This document shows positions 26,765 to 34,594 of a DNA stretch of 64,000 bases, in pieces (positions within the stretch are counted from its first letter, which is position 1; each line of letters opens with the position of its first letter). Origin of the DNA: Nostoc sp. FACHB-110 (GTDB taxonomy: Bacteria > Cyanobacteriota > Cyanobacteriia > Cyanobacteriales > Nostocaceae); assembly GCF_014697425.1 (NCBI RefSeq), contig NZ_JACJRU010000014.1, forward strand, positions 62,001 through 126,000, read 5' to 3'. The notes under the pieces were generated by a model. It worked only from the letters and a program-made list of their open reading frames with translations. It searched no databases and had not been told where the DNA came from. The position numbers and the translations under genes are program-made.

Positions 26765-27153
26765 ATTTTTGCGTGCTGAGTTGAAATAATTAAAACTACT
26801 TAAAACAACAACACCCAAACCTCTACTCACTTAGTGATTTCCTCAACTATATCCTTCATCTTAGGCTTTAACCGATATACATTCAACTATCAGTTATAAC
26901 GCCTCAGTTTACCCAAAGGAGGAAATATTAGTGTTCGAGTTGGGTGTTGTAGTTTATGCGAGACAGATTGAAATTGAACAGCGTTTTTACCTCATAACTA
27001 ACTTGAACATTGGCTGTTAATCTGCCAGGGAAGCTTTTCAACTTCAATTATTAATTTATCACAGCTAAATCAAGAGTATTAGCTTTGATACCAAAGTTTA
27101 CTGTTAAGCTTTTAACACTTACATAATATGTGGATAAATATTAAGCAAACTGT
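26765..27153. other. Intergenic region, no gene recognised
   Basis: These roughly 390 bases beyond the DUF427 stop are AT-rich, with no usable reading frame and no strong hairpin. They may contain further eroded sequence belonging to the response-regulator remnant. Confidence 0.35.
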
Positions 27154-27283
27154 CTAGATGTTAACGGCTGAAAACTTTTCGGGGTTGCGAAAGAAAGTTT
27201 CTACAAGGGTGAATTCGCTTGCAGGTAATTCTAAAGTTTTGTTATCCACTTTTACTTTAGGCGATCGCCAATCTAAAATTAGA
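27154..27283 (-). pseudogene. C-terminal fragment of an OmpR/PhoB-type response regulator
   Basis: On the minus strand an open stretch reads LILDWRSPKVKVDNKTLEL, then PASEFTLVETFFRNPEKF, then SAVNI and a stop at 27154. The pattern V-x-VDxxxLEL-xxxEFxLxExFxRNP is the start of the winged-helix effector domain of OmpR-family regulators (strands 1-4 and helix 1). There is no start codon, receiver domain or recognition helix. It is interpreted as a decayed remnant directly after the ZnuA/MntC-like gene on the same strand. Confidence 0.45.
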
Positions 27284-27286
27284 TAA

Positions 27287-28276
27287 TTAATTACTAACTT
27301 GTGGTTGAAATATCAAATAAGTCCCACCTAAGCCTTCTACAATTGTGCGAGTATTAGCCTCCAACATTTTTTGATAAGTATCACCATCACTTTTCGGTTC
27401 CCCAAGTCCATCAGTATACAATCCTCTTTCGGATACTTTTACTTCTGCGGCTTGTGCTACCGATTGAATTAACTGGGAATTATTAGTCGTTTCCGTAAAA
27501 ATTGTCGGAATTTCAGTTTTGCGAAGATTTTTAACTAAATTATTTAACTGGGTATTTGTCAGATTGTTTTCGCGGTTAACTCCAGCTACCACACCTAGCA
27601 AGGGAATGCTGTAAGCTTTGGCATAATAAGCTAGTGCATTATGAGAGGTGATTAATTTACGTTTTTCATTAGGAATAGTCGCAATTCTTGTTTTTATCCA
27701 GCTATCTAACTGAGTTAATTCGTTGTTAATTTGTTTTGTATTGTTTTTATAAATATCAGCATTATTAGGAACTAGCTGATTTAAATTTTTACTAATTATA
27801 TCTACCATTGTGATACCATTTTTAGCATTATGCCAAACATGGGGATCTATAACTTTTTGCCTATTTTCAATAAATCTTTGTGGCTTAGGAACTGCCACCT
27901 GCGCGACAGCTATTTTAGGTGCATTATTGTTAGTTGATTTAATAATTTTAATCAAATTTGGTTCAAAATTATAGCCGTTATAAAAAATTAGATTAGCTTG
28001 CTCGATCGCTTGGCGGTCTGATGGTGTTGGTTCATAACTATAAGGATTTGTCCCTGGCGGTATCAAACAGCTAAGGTTAACGGTATTTTCCGCAACTTGT
28101 TTGATTAAATCACACAACACACTAGTTGTAGCGACAACATTAGGCAGAGTCTCATCAACTTTTGAAGTTTGCGTAAAAGTGTTACTAGCAGCTTGATTTG
28201 CACAACCAACAAATCCAAACACCAAAGCTACAAAAACAGCACGTAATGAAATATTCAATAGTAATTTATTTAACAT
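27287..28276 (-). CDS. Metal ABC transporter substrate-binding lipoprotein (ZnuA/MntC/PsaA family)
   Basis: The 329-residue protein has a lipoprotein signal ending FGFVGC, with the lipid-carrying Cys at residue 25. The cluster A-I fold is shown by LIPPGTNPYSYEPTPSD, IFYNGYNFEPNL, DPHVWHN (His146), LITSHNALAYYAKAY and IFTETTNNSQ. LYTDGLGEPKSDGDTY supplies the final Asp. These proteins deliver Zn or Mn to an ABC importer. The first His ligand, normally in a P-H-x-Y-E-P context, appears as Tyr79 here. There is no Zn-typical His-rich loop. No permease or ATPase gene is adjacent. A COG0523 GTPase with a Zur-like box lies 1.6 kb upstream on the same strand. Confidence 0.9.
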   Translation of the reverse strand: MLNKLLLNISLRAVFVALVFGFVGCANQAASNTFTQTSKVDETLPNVVATTSVLCDLIKQVAENTVNLSCLIPPGTNPYSYEPTPSDRQAIEQANLIFYNGYNFEPNLIKIIKSTNNNAPKIAVAQVAVPKPQRFIENRQKVIDPHVWHNAKNGITMVDIISKNLNQLVPNNADIYKNNTKQINNELTQLDSWIKTRIATIPNEKRKLITSHNALAYYAKAYSIPLLGVVAGVNRENNLTNTQLNNLVKNLRKTEIPTIFTETTNNSQLIQSVAQAAEVKVSERGLYTDGLGEPKSDGDTYQKMLEANTRTIVEGLGGTYLIFQPQVSN

Positions 28277-28379
28277 AATTAAGTTTTAATAGCTTTACTG
28301 AAGCTAAAGAATATTCTTTGTTATTTAATAACAGTTAAATGTTAAATATTCAGGAATAACATCTCAAATCCGCCCAAAC

Positions 28380-28412
28380 CCTTGTTTTGTCGTTTTCATG
28401 CGTAATTCCTAT
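28380..28412. repeat. Partial copy of the 12150-12293 repeat
   Basis: ACCCTTGTTTTGTCGTTTTC followed by ATGCGTAATTCCT closely matches the right end of the element at 12150-12293. It lies in the gap between the WD40 gene and the metal-binding lipoprotein gene. It appears to be a truncated or eroded copy. Confidence 0.5.
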
Positions 28413-28413
28413 C

Positions 28414-28542
28414 ATGAAAAAACTACGACAACATCTAAAGCTGTTGCCGCATTCTCCAAAATTGGTAGAAGCTATGACAATAATGATCTTTTGTTTACCT
28501 TGGCGTTTACCTCAGCGAGCCTTTGAGTTAATAAAAGGATAA
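28414..28542 (+). CDS. Possible short protein of 42 residues
   Basis: A plus-strand frame from ATG at 28414 encodes MKKLRQHLKLLPHSPKLVEA, then MTIMIFCLPWRLPQRAFELI, then KG. It is basic with a central hydrophobic patch. It has no clear ribosome-binding site and begins immediately after a dispersed repeat fragment, opposite in orientation to its neighbours. It could be a small membrane-active peptide or chance. Confidence 0.2.
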   Translation: MKKLRQHLKLLPHSPKLVEAMTIMIFCLPWRLPQRAFELIKG

Positions 28543-28574
28543 AACAGGCGGGAAATGATTTCAAACTTCAGACT

Positions 28575-29606
28575 TTAATTTGACCACAGGAGTAATTCAC
28601 CTTGTTCACCACCTGCGGCGAGAATCTTGCCTTGGGGATGCCAAGCTAAGGTAGAAAACCCGGCTCTCACGCCTGTGAGAATTTGGCAGACTTGCTGGGC
28701 TTCTTGCCACAAACACAACAAACCATCAGCACCAGCGGAAGCTAAAAGGAAACTTTGGGGTGCAAATGCGATCGCATTTATAACATCCATGTGATTAGTT
28801 AAAACTCGTGCTTCCCACCCTAATGAATCATCCTCTAACTTTTCCCAAACTACAATACCCTCCACACTAGAAGAGGCCAGTATCGGCGCACCTAGTTGGG
28901 TAGTAGCTTCTGACCAAGCTAATTGGCGAATCTTGCCAGGGAAGCCGCGCATCACCCAAGGGTCAGGGTTTCCCCATTCCAAGACAGTCACACTCCTATC
29001 CATATTGCCAGAAGCGAGGAATTGGCCATCAGGCGACCAAGCCATCGCTACACTAACAGTCGGCATACTGAGAAAGTATGGTTCTTCATCCCAGTTTTGA
29101 TTGTGCCAAATCTTCACACCTTGATAACCGCTAATGGCTAAATACTGTCCATCCCTGCGCCAATCTATTCCCAAAACTGAGGAGTTATCAAAATTCAGCG
29201 TGACAACTACCTCGCGCCGTTCTGCGTCCCAAACTTGCACATAACGCCCCAAACTAAAAGCAAGTTGGTTGCTAGTAGGACTCCACGCTAATTTATCCAC
29301 CCAAGCAGGACTATTTTCTAAAGTGGCAATGAGTTCGTTTTCTTGCCAAATTTTGACTCTACCATCCTGTCCACCAACGGCTAAAAATTTACCATCACTC
29401 GAAAATGCCACGCAATCTACTGATTGACTATTACCAGTTTGCAAGCTAATTAAATCGCCATCATTCCATAAAACAACGTCTCCGGCCGCAGATGTAGCAG
29501 CTAAAATTTTCCCTTGTGGCGACCAAGTTATGGCTGTGACATACTCTGAAAGCGTCTCGGAATAATATTGTTCAAAATCTTGGAATTTGCTAGTTGTCAA
29601 GTTCAT
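28575..29606 (-). CDS. WD40-repeat protein
   Basis: This 343-residue protein is built almost entirely of seven to eight WD40 blades. Each has the GH/x-D-W-x-W rhythm, for example VTAITWSPQGKILAATSAAG, DGRVKIWQENELIATLE and DGLLCLWQEAQQ. It forms a beta propeller and so is likely a binding scaffold. There is no kinase, NTPase or signal peptide, unlike the large signalling WD40 proteins of cyanobacteria. It is co-oriented between the COG0523 GTPase and the metal-binding lipoprotein. WD40 proteins are found beside COG0523 genes in related genomes to my recollection, so a metal-related role is possible but unproven. Confidence 0.9.
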   Translation of the reverse strand: MNLTTSKFQDFEQYYSETLSEYVTAITWSPQGKILAATSAAGDVVLWNDGDLISLQTGNSQSVDCVAFSSDGKFLAVGGQDGRVKIWQENELIATLENSPAWVDKLAWSPTSNQLAFSLGRYVQVWDAERREVVVTLNFDNSSVLGIDWRRDGQYLAISGYQGVKIWHNQNWDEEPYFLSMPTVSVAMAWSPDGQFLASGNMDRSVTVLEWGNPDPWVMRGFPGKIRQLAWSEATTQLGAPILASSSVEGIVVWEKLEDDSLGWEARVLTNHMDVINAIAFAPQSFLLASAGADGLLCLWQEAQQVCQILTGVRAGFSTLAWHPQGKILAAGGEQGELLLWSN

Positions 29607-29610
29607 AATC

Positions 29611-29684
29611 TGAAGTGTGAAGTATGAAGTATGAAGTGTGAAGTATGAAGTGTGAAGTGTGAAGTATGAAGTGTGAAGTATGAA
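29611..29684. repeat. Heptanucleotide tandem repeat, TGAAGTA/TGAAGTG
   Basis: About 10.5 units of the same two-variant heptamer as at 17761 and 46983 start directly upstream of the WD40 gene. The A/G alternation differs in order between the three loci, so they have diverged independently. Confidence 0.9.
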
Positions 29685-29820
29685 ATTTACTTCTTTTGCC
29701 TTCTGACTTGAAAGTGCTGAGTGCTGTTAGCGGTAGCGGGGCGTTTAGCCCGTGCTGAGTGCTGAGTAAAAATACCAGTCTCACTTTCATACTTGGTGAT
29801 GAAACTTGTTTCATCAAGAC
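29685..29820. other. Repeat-rich spacer
   Basis: This stretch between two heptamer arrays contains GTGCTGAGTGCTG twice, flanking AGCGGTAGCGGGGCGTTTAG. It is a dispersed intergenic style and no gene is present. The short frames crossing it on the minus strand encode low-complexity repeats such as QKARGRRQEAEGNRQ. Confidence 0.5.
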
Positions 29821-29890
29821 TGCCTTCTGCCTTTTGCCTGTTGCCTTCTGCCTCCTGCCTTCTGCCTCTTGCCTTCTGCCTCCTGCCTTC
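29821..29890. repeat. Heptanucleotide tandem repeat, TGCCTTC family
   Basis: Ten tandem 7-mers of the form TGCCTTC, TGCCTCC, TGCCTCT and TGCCTGT run into the 3' end of the COG0523 GTPase gene. This is a second, unrelated heptamer family within 140 bases of the first. Confidence 0.85.
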
Positions 29891-29892
29891 AG

Positions 29893-30867
29893 TTACACTA
29901 AACAAGCTTGAAAATCTTGCTTTAACTTCGCTTCGTCTAAATTGCGACCAATAAAAACTAGTTCATTTTTCCGAGTTTCGGTTGGTTTCCAAGGTCTATC
30001 TGGTCTACCATCAAATATCATGTGTACCCCTTGAAAGACAAAGCGATTATCTTGTCCGGCAATATTTAAAATGCCTTTCATTCTAAAAATATCGGGGCCT
30101 TGGGTACGCAATAATTCACTCATCCAATTATGTAATTTGTCTCCATCTAGCGCACCTTCAGCTACTAAAGCCACAGAATAAACAGTTTCGTCATGTTCGT
30201 GGGCATCTTCGCCTAAAAAGTTGGGATCGATTTCTAAGGCGCGGTTGAGGTCAAAAGCTTGGACACCTAATAAGGCATCCATTGATAACTCTGAGTTGCG
30301 GGTGCGATAAATTTTAGCAATGGCATTCATTCCCCGAATCCGCTTTTCTAATTCTTCTAGTTCTACTGCTGTGACTAAATCTGTTTTATTAAGTAAAATA
30401 ACATCGGCAAAGGCAATTTGTTCTTGGGCTTCATCTGCATCCCAGTGTTGCCAAATATGCTTGGCATCAACTACTGTCACCACTGCATCTAAAGCTAGTT
30501 GACTTTGCATATCTTCATCAACAAAGAATGTTTGAATTACAGGGGCAGGATCAGCTAAACCCGTAGTTTCAATTACTAAATGGTCAAACTTATCACGTCG
30601 CTTCATCAAATTACCGATGATGCGAATTAAATCACCGCGTACTGTACAACAAATACAGCCGTTATTCATTTCAAATATTTCTTCATCGGCATCAATCACT
30701 AATTGGTTATCAATGCCCACTTCCCCAAATTCGTTAACAATTACAGCAACTTTTTTACCGTGTTCGTAGGTGAGGATGTGGTTGAGGAGAGTTGTTTTAC
30801 CAGCACCTAGATAGCCAGTCAAAACTGTCACAGGAACTGCGGAATCTGTCATTACATCGGCCACCAT
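29893..30867 (-). CDS. COG0523 (CobW/ZigA-type) GTPase metallochaperone
   Basis: The G3E GTPase signature is complete. TVLTGYLGAGKTTLL is Walker A, the metal-binding NNGCICCTVRGDL holds the CxCC motif, ETTGLADP is the G3-like motif, and LLNKTDL is the base-recognition motif. A C-terminal CobW domain follows. Such proteins move zinc or other metals to client enzymes, often under zinc starvation. The longest frame starts at 30912, but its first codons coincide with a Zur-like palindrome at 30898-30910. The ATG at 30867, preceded by AAGAGG, is therefore preferred and gives 324 residues. WD40 and metal-binding lipoprotein genes follow on the same strand. Confidence 0.9.
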   Translation of the reverse strand: MVADVMTDSAVPVTVLTGYLGAGKTTLLNHILTYEHGKKVAVIVNEFGEVGIDNQLVIDADEEIFEMNNGCICCTVRGDLIRIIGNLMKRRDKFDHLVIETTGLADPAPVIQTFFVDEDMQSQLALDAVVTVVDAKHIWQHWDADEAQEQIAFADVILLNKTDLVTAVELEELEKRIRGMNAIAKIYRTRNSELSMDALLGVQAFDLNRALEIDPNFLGEDAHEHDETVYSVALVAEGALDGDKLHNWMSELLRTQGPDIFRMKGILNIAGQDNRFVFQGVHMIFDGRPDRPWKPTETRKNELVFIGRNLDEAKLKQDFQACLV

Positions 30868-30897
30868 AGGATTCAAACCTCTTGTCTTACCTGGACG

Positions 30898-30910
30898 GAT
30901 AATCATTATC
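30898..30910 (-). promoter_or_regulatory. Zur/Fur-like operator
   Basis: GATAATCATTATC is a perfect 6-1-6 palindrome, the core of Fur-superfamily boxes. Extended outward it approximates the cyanobacterial Zur 7-1-7 site TGATAATNATTATCA, with one mismatch at the left end. It lies 31 bases upstream of the preferred start of the COG0523 gene. Zur repression under zinc sufficiency is the expected effect. Confidence 0.6.
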
Positions 30911-31012
30911 ACCCATGATAAGCGGTTTTATTTTTTTGTGTAGATTTGCGGATAATTCAGCCTGGGAAAATTCTACAACTATCTTGAGTCATAACTGAAA
31001 GATAAGTCTACA

Positions 31013-32560
31013 CTATAATTCATAATCAGAACCAGAACCATATTTCCAAGCATCAATCAGACGATGCCAATAATATTGTTGTGAACTGGGTTGATTCTTC
31101 ATCCAACTTTCTAACCCCGGACTCAAATTAAATAATGCACTATAAATACCTAAATTGCTATAATGCACCATCCAGTCTAATAAATTACCTAACCCAACTT
31201 GCGGAATTATTTTAGCAATTAATCCTGGATGAGATAATCCTGTTTTAATTAGTGTTTGCGTCAATGCTGAAAACTGCACTACATCTTGCAAAAATGGTTT
31301 GAGGACTGGTTCACCTAACTGTTGCATTTGTAGAAATACTGCCGAAAGCAACTGATTAATTTGTGCTGGGCTAATATTTTGATTTACGCCAACACTCATT
31401 GCTTTTTGAAATAACCAAGTCACACTCAAACTCGGTTGATATGGTTGCAATAATGCCAAAGATTTTGCCGATAATTGATTAGTTTGCAGTGCTTCTTCCA
31501 CACCCAAAGTTAAACGCTTCAGGTGACGCACCATTGCGCCAAAGCCACCAAAACTTAGAGGTGATTGATTTCCGCTACTATCGCCCATTGGTAAAATGCG
31601 ATTCCAAGGTGTTTTTAGAGGACTTTCGCGGTAACTGGGAAAGAAACCAAATAATGCCCGTTGAAATTTTAATTGATGCAATTCTCTGCTTTGATATTTT
31701 GGCAAAAGCCGCAGATATTCCTCAAATAAATCTTCTAAACTTAAACGTTGTGGATGAGCATCTAAGTAGGTAAATAAATATGTGGTTCTACCATCTCTAG
31801 CAGGAAAAGCTTCCCAAAAGTATTGGCATTGATTTTGTAATGGTGTAAAGGAGAATAATAAATCACCAGAGCTATTTTCTGTAAAACCTTGAGCGCAACT
31901 GCCCACAACTAAACATAAAGCATCAGGTTTTTTACCTTGACGAGCTTGTTTAATAATGGGCGAAAAATGCCCCATTGCATCAATTAATAACTTAGCTTTG
32001 AATTGGTTATTTACTATAACTCCATCAGGATGAATTACGGCTTCACAGAAGGGCGTATTTTCTAATAAATGCCCACCAGCCGCAAGAAATTTGATTTTTA
32101 AAGTTTCTAACAGATAAACAGGGTCAACCCCAATATTGAGAACATTTTCTACCCAAACTTCTGTACCATTGTGAAAACCAACTCGTGCTGGGTTATATTG
32201 AGTGGCGATCGCTCTTTCTAATTCTTGTTCTGTTAGCAAGTTTAAATGCAAAAATACTGCTAATTCTTGGCGCGAAATATTCCATTCTTGCTCTCTACCT
32301 CGCAAAATACCGCGTTCCAGCAATGCTACGCGCCATCCCCGCACAGCTAAGGCACAACCAATTAAAATTCCTAAAGTACCGCCACAGATAATTACATCCC
32401 AGTCTACATCGCCTAAATTTTCTTTACTTTCCTTGACTACTGTTGGTATTGGTGCATTATTCTCTCTAATCGATTTGAGAATTTCATCAGTGTGCCGCAA
32501 ACCGCGCAAAACATCACCCGGTAGTTGAGCCAGAATTTCTTGTGTTAGGGAAGTAGGCAT
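31013..32560 (-). CDS. cruP: CruP-like FAD-dependent lycopene cyclase paralogue
   Basis: This 515-residue flavoprotein has an N-terminal Rossmann entry DWDVIICGGTLGILIG (GGTLG at 60-64), with the acidic strand end ALLERG. The central NGTEVWVENVLNIGVDP region and the later PMGDSSGNQSPLSFGGFGAM match the CruA/CruP family of cyanobacterial carotenoid enzymes. The long N-terminal extension and PSYRESPLKTPWNRILPMGD fit CruP better than CruA. CruP is a paralogue of lycopene cyclases, linked in plants and cyanobacteria to carotenoid balance under oxidative stress. It acts on membrane carotenoids. The assignment is by recalled pattern. Confidence 0.75.
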   Translation of the reverse strand: MPTSLTQEILAQLPGDVLRGLRHTDEILKSIRENNAPIPTVVKESKENLGDVDWDVIICGGTLGILIGCALAVRGWRVALLERGILRGREQEWNISRQELAVFLHLNLLTEQELERAIATQYNPARVGFHNGTEVWVENVLNIGVDPVYLLETLKIKFLAAGGHLLENTPFCEAVIHPDGVIVNNQFKAKLLIDAMGHFSPIIKQARQGKKPDALCLVVGSCAQGFTENSSGDLLFSFTPLQNQCQYFWEAFPARDGRTTYLFTYLDAHPQRLSLEDLFEEYLRLLPKYQSRELHQLKFQRALFGFFPSYRESPLKTPWNRILPMGDSSGNQSPLSFGGFGAMVRHLKRLTLGVEEALQTNQLSAKSLALLQPYQPSLSVTWLFQKAMSVGVNQNISPAQINQLLSAVFLQMQQLGEPVLKPFLQDVVQFSALTQTLIKTGLSHPGLIAKIIPQVGLGNLLDWMVHYSNLGIYSALFNLSPGLESWMKNQPSSQQYYWHRLIDAWKYGSGSDYEL

Positions 32561-32748
32561 ACAATAAGAGGCTAGAGACTAGTACAACAAGGCAAAAGTA
32601 AAAAGAAAGAATACTGATACCACAAGCTTTTTAGCAATTTCCGATGGTCTGTTTATTTGCGCCAACCTGTACTAGATTTTTGATGATGGAAGGCTTGATT
32701 AGTAGTCTGTCAAGCCTTACATCATCTTTTTCAAATCTAGTTTCCTGA

Positions 32749-34392
32749 TTATGATGATATGTTGGCGGCATTATTACTACTTTGAATATTTATGCTATTC
32801 ATATTTGCTACTCTAGTATCTTCTTGTGGATAAAATTTTGATTGCTGAATTATAGTTCTGAGTACTTTTGCTAAACTCTGAATTTGTGAATCTTTTTCTA
32901 TAATTGATAATTGTTGACTTGGCTGTAAAGTCTTGAGGTGGTTATAATCAGTAAAATATTCTGCGCTCAGTTGAGATTTATTGATATTATTAGCAGTTTT
33001 CACTTTCAATAAAAAAGTATTTTTTCCCCGCTTCTCTAAGGCTACAATTTCTAATTCTGCTTCTGGATGGTTTGCCGCCAAATTGATCAACGCAATGGCA
33101 ATAGCACTAGGATTAATTTTTTGATTGTGGTATAGGTCTAGAGTATTAAAAATTGGTTGGATAAAATCAGCAAATTCTCCTTGTGCAAACGTTTCTTGAA
33201 TATTGTCAGGTTTGCGGAAAGGCTCAGGCTCATCTAGTGTGGGTAAGCGCGTAAACACATACTCACACTTCACTTTTTGTAAGTTAGTTTCTCTGCTAAT
33301 TTGCCAATCTTCAATATAAGCTCCTGTAAGGGTTGCACCTGTTAAATCAGCCCCACCTAATTGAGTTTGCTTTAATTTTGCTCCTGATAAATAAGCCGTT
33401 TGTAAATTAGCTTCTCGCAGATCAGTACCAATTAAACTAGCATTGGCTAAGTTGGCTTTTTGTACATTGATCCCGCGTAAGTTTTGACCATCAAAATTTT
33501 TTTCCTGTCCCTGTCCTGTAACTACTAATTTACGGACTTGTTTGTTTTGCAGATATGTTGACCCAGGCAAAATATGGTCAAGCATTTTGGCATTATGCCA
33601 AATAGTATTAGTCAGAATTGCATTTCTAAAATCTGTACTTTTGAGCATCGCGGCGGTAAAGTCTGCATCGGTTAAATCTGCACTGCGAAAACTTGTACCT
33701 CCCATTGCGGCAAAAACAATAGCAAGATGGCGAATTAAGGAATATTTTTGAGATCCCTTCATCGCTTTACGCGCCATATCAAGACTAAATAAGGTTCCGG
33801 CTGTGGCAAATAACCCAGCAAAAACTCCGGCAAACAAGAATGAATTGGCTCCTGCTATTGCAAAAGTGCCAACAAAGGCAACGGCAAATTCGACAGCAAT
33901 ACCAAAGCCGCCAGCAATAGCAAAAGCGACGGCTCCCGCGACGGCAAAACCGATGGCGACAGATGAGGCAAAGGCTCCAACAAGAGTTAAGGCTCCGGCT
34001 ATAACTCCAGCGATGCTTATGGCTTTCATCAAGGTTTTGGCTTCTATGCCGTAGCGATTGATAATTGCAGCAAAGCTAATGATGGCAATTAAAGCAGTCC
34101 AACCAGAAATTTGATTGTGCAAACTAGAGCCGTTAAATATCTGTGACACCAAATAACCATTAAATGCCCAAAAAAATCCGGCGAGTCCTGCGACTAAACA
34201 GGAGACAAAGACTAAAAAAAACGCCCAACTGCGTTGCAGTCCGGCTTGAGCATGGCTAAAATTTGCGCCTTTGAGGTTGGCGTTGGTAAAATTTGCTCCG
34301 CGAATGTCAGCATAGCTGAAGTTTGCCCCTGCAAGGTCTTGTCCTTGAAAGTTACGTCCTTGAAGATTTTTTTCTGAGAAGTCTAAATTCAT
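32749..34392 (-). CDS. Pentapeptide-repeat membrane protein
   Basis: This 547-residue protein has an N-terminal block of pentapeptides (NFSYADIRGANFTNANLKGA, residues about 5-48). A large, very Ala/Gly-rich membrane region of five to seven segments follows (residues about 55-205, including AFASSVAIGFAVAGAVAFAI). A second pentapeptide block (about 222-355, for example ADLTDADFTAAML and ANLQTAYLSGAKL) precedes a soluble C-terminal domain of about 150 residues. Pentapeptides form a right-handed beta helix. Splitting the helix around a membrane domain is typical of some cyanobacterial proteins of unknown function. The C-terminal domain is not recognised. Confidence 0.85.
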   Translation of the reverse strand: MNLDFSEKNLQGRNFQGQDLAGANFSYADIRGANFTNANLKGANFSHAQAGLQRSWAFFLVFVSCLVAGLAGFFWAFNGYLVSQIFNGSSLHNQISGWTALIAIISFAAIINRYGIEAKTLMKAISIAGVIAGALTLVGAFASSVAIGFAVAGAVAFAIAGGFGIAVEFAVAFVGTFAIAGANSFLFAGVFAGLFATAGTLFSLDMARKAMKGSQKYSLIRHLAIVFAAMGGTSFRSADLTDADFTAAMLKSTDFRNAILTNTIWHNAKMLDHILPGSTYLQNKQVRKLVVTGQGQEKNFDGQNLRGINVQKANLANASLIGTDLREANLQTAYLSGAKLKQTQLGGADLTGATLTGAYIEDWQISRETNLQKVKCEYVFTRLPTLDEPEPFRKPDNIQETFAQGEFADFIQPIFNTLDLYHNQKINPSAIAIALINLAANHPEAELEIVALEKRGKNTFLLKVKTANNINKSQLSAEYFTDYNHLKTLQPSQQLSIIEKDSQIQSLAKVLRTIIQQSKFYPQEDTRVANMNSINIQSSNNAANISS

Positions 34393-34594
34393 GTTTAATT
34401 TTACTGAAATTAGAGCTTATTTTATTACGCGCTTAAATATGCTAATACTTAATTTATTATATTGCTAAATCAAAAGCTAATTTTACAGAATACGACGTTA
34501 ATATGTCTAAACATTACGGTTTATTTAATTATCGAACCACAGAGGACGCAGAGGACACGGAGTTAAAGAGGATTTAGGCGTAAGCTTCTATACT

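Noticed and set aside
29590..29905. Two minus-strand frames across the heptamer arrays
   Set aside because: Their products are translations of 7-mer repeats (for example FHTSHFILHTSHFILHTS) and not genes.
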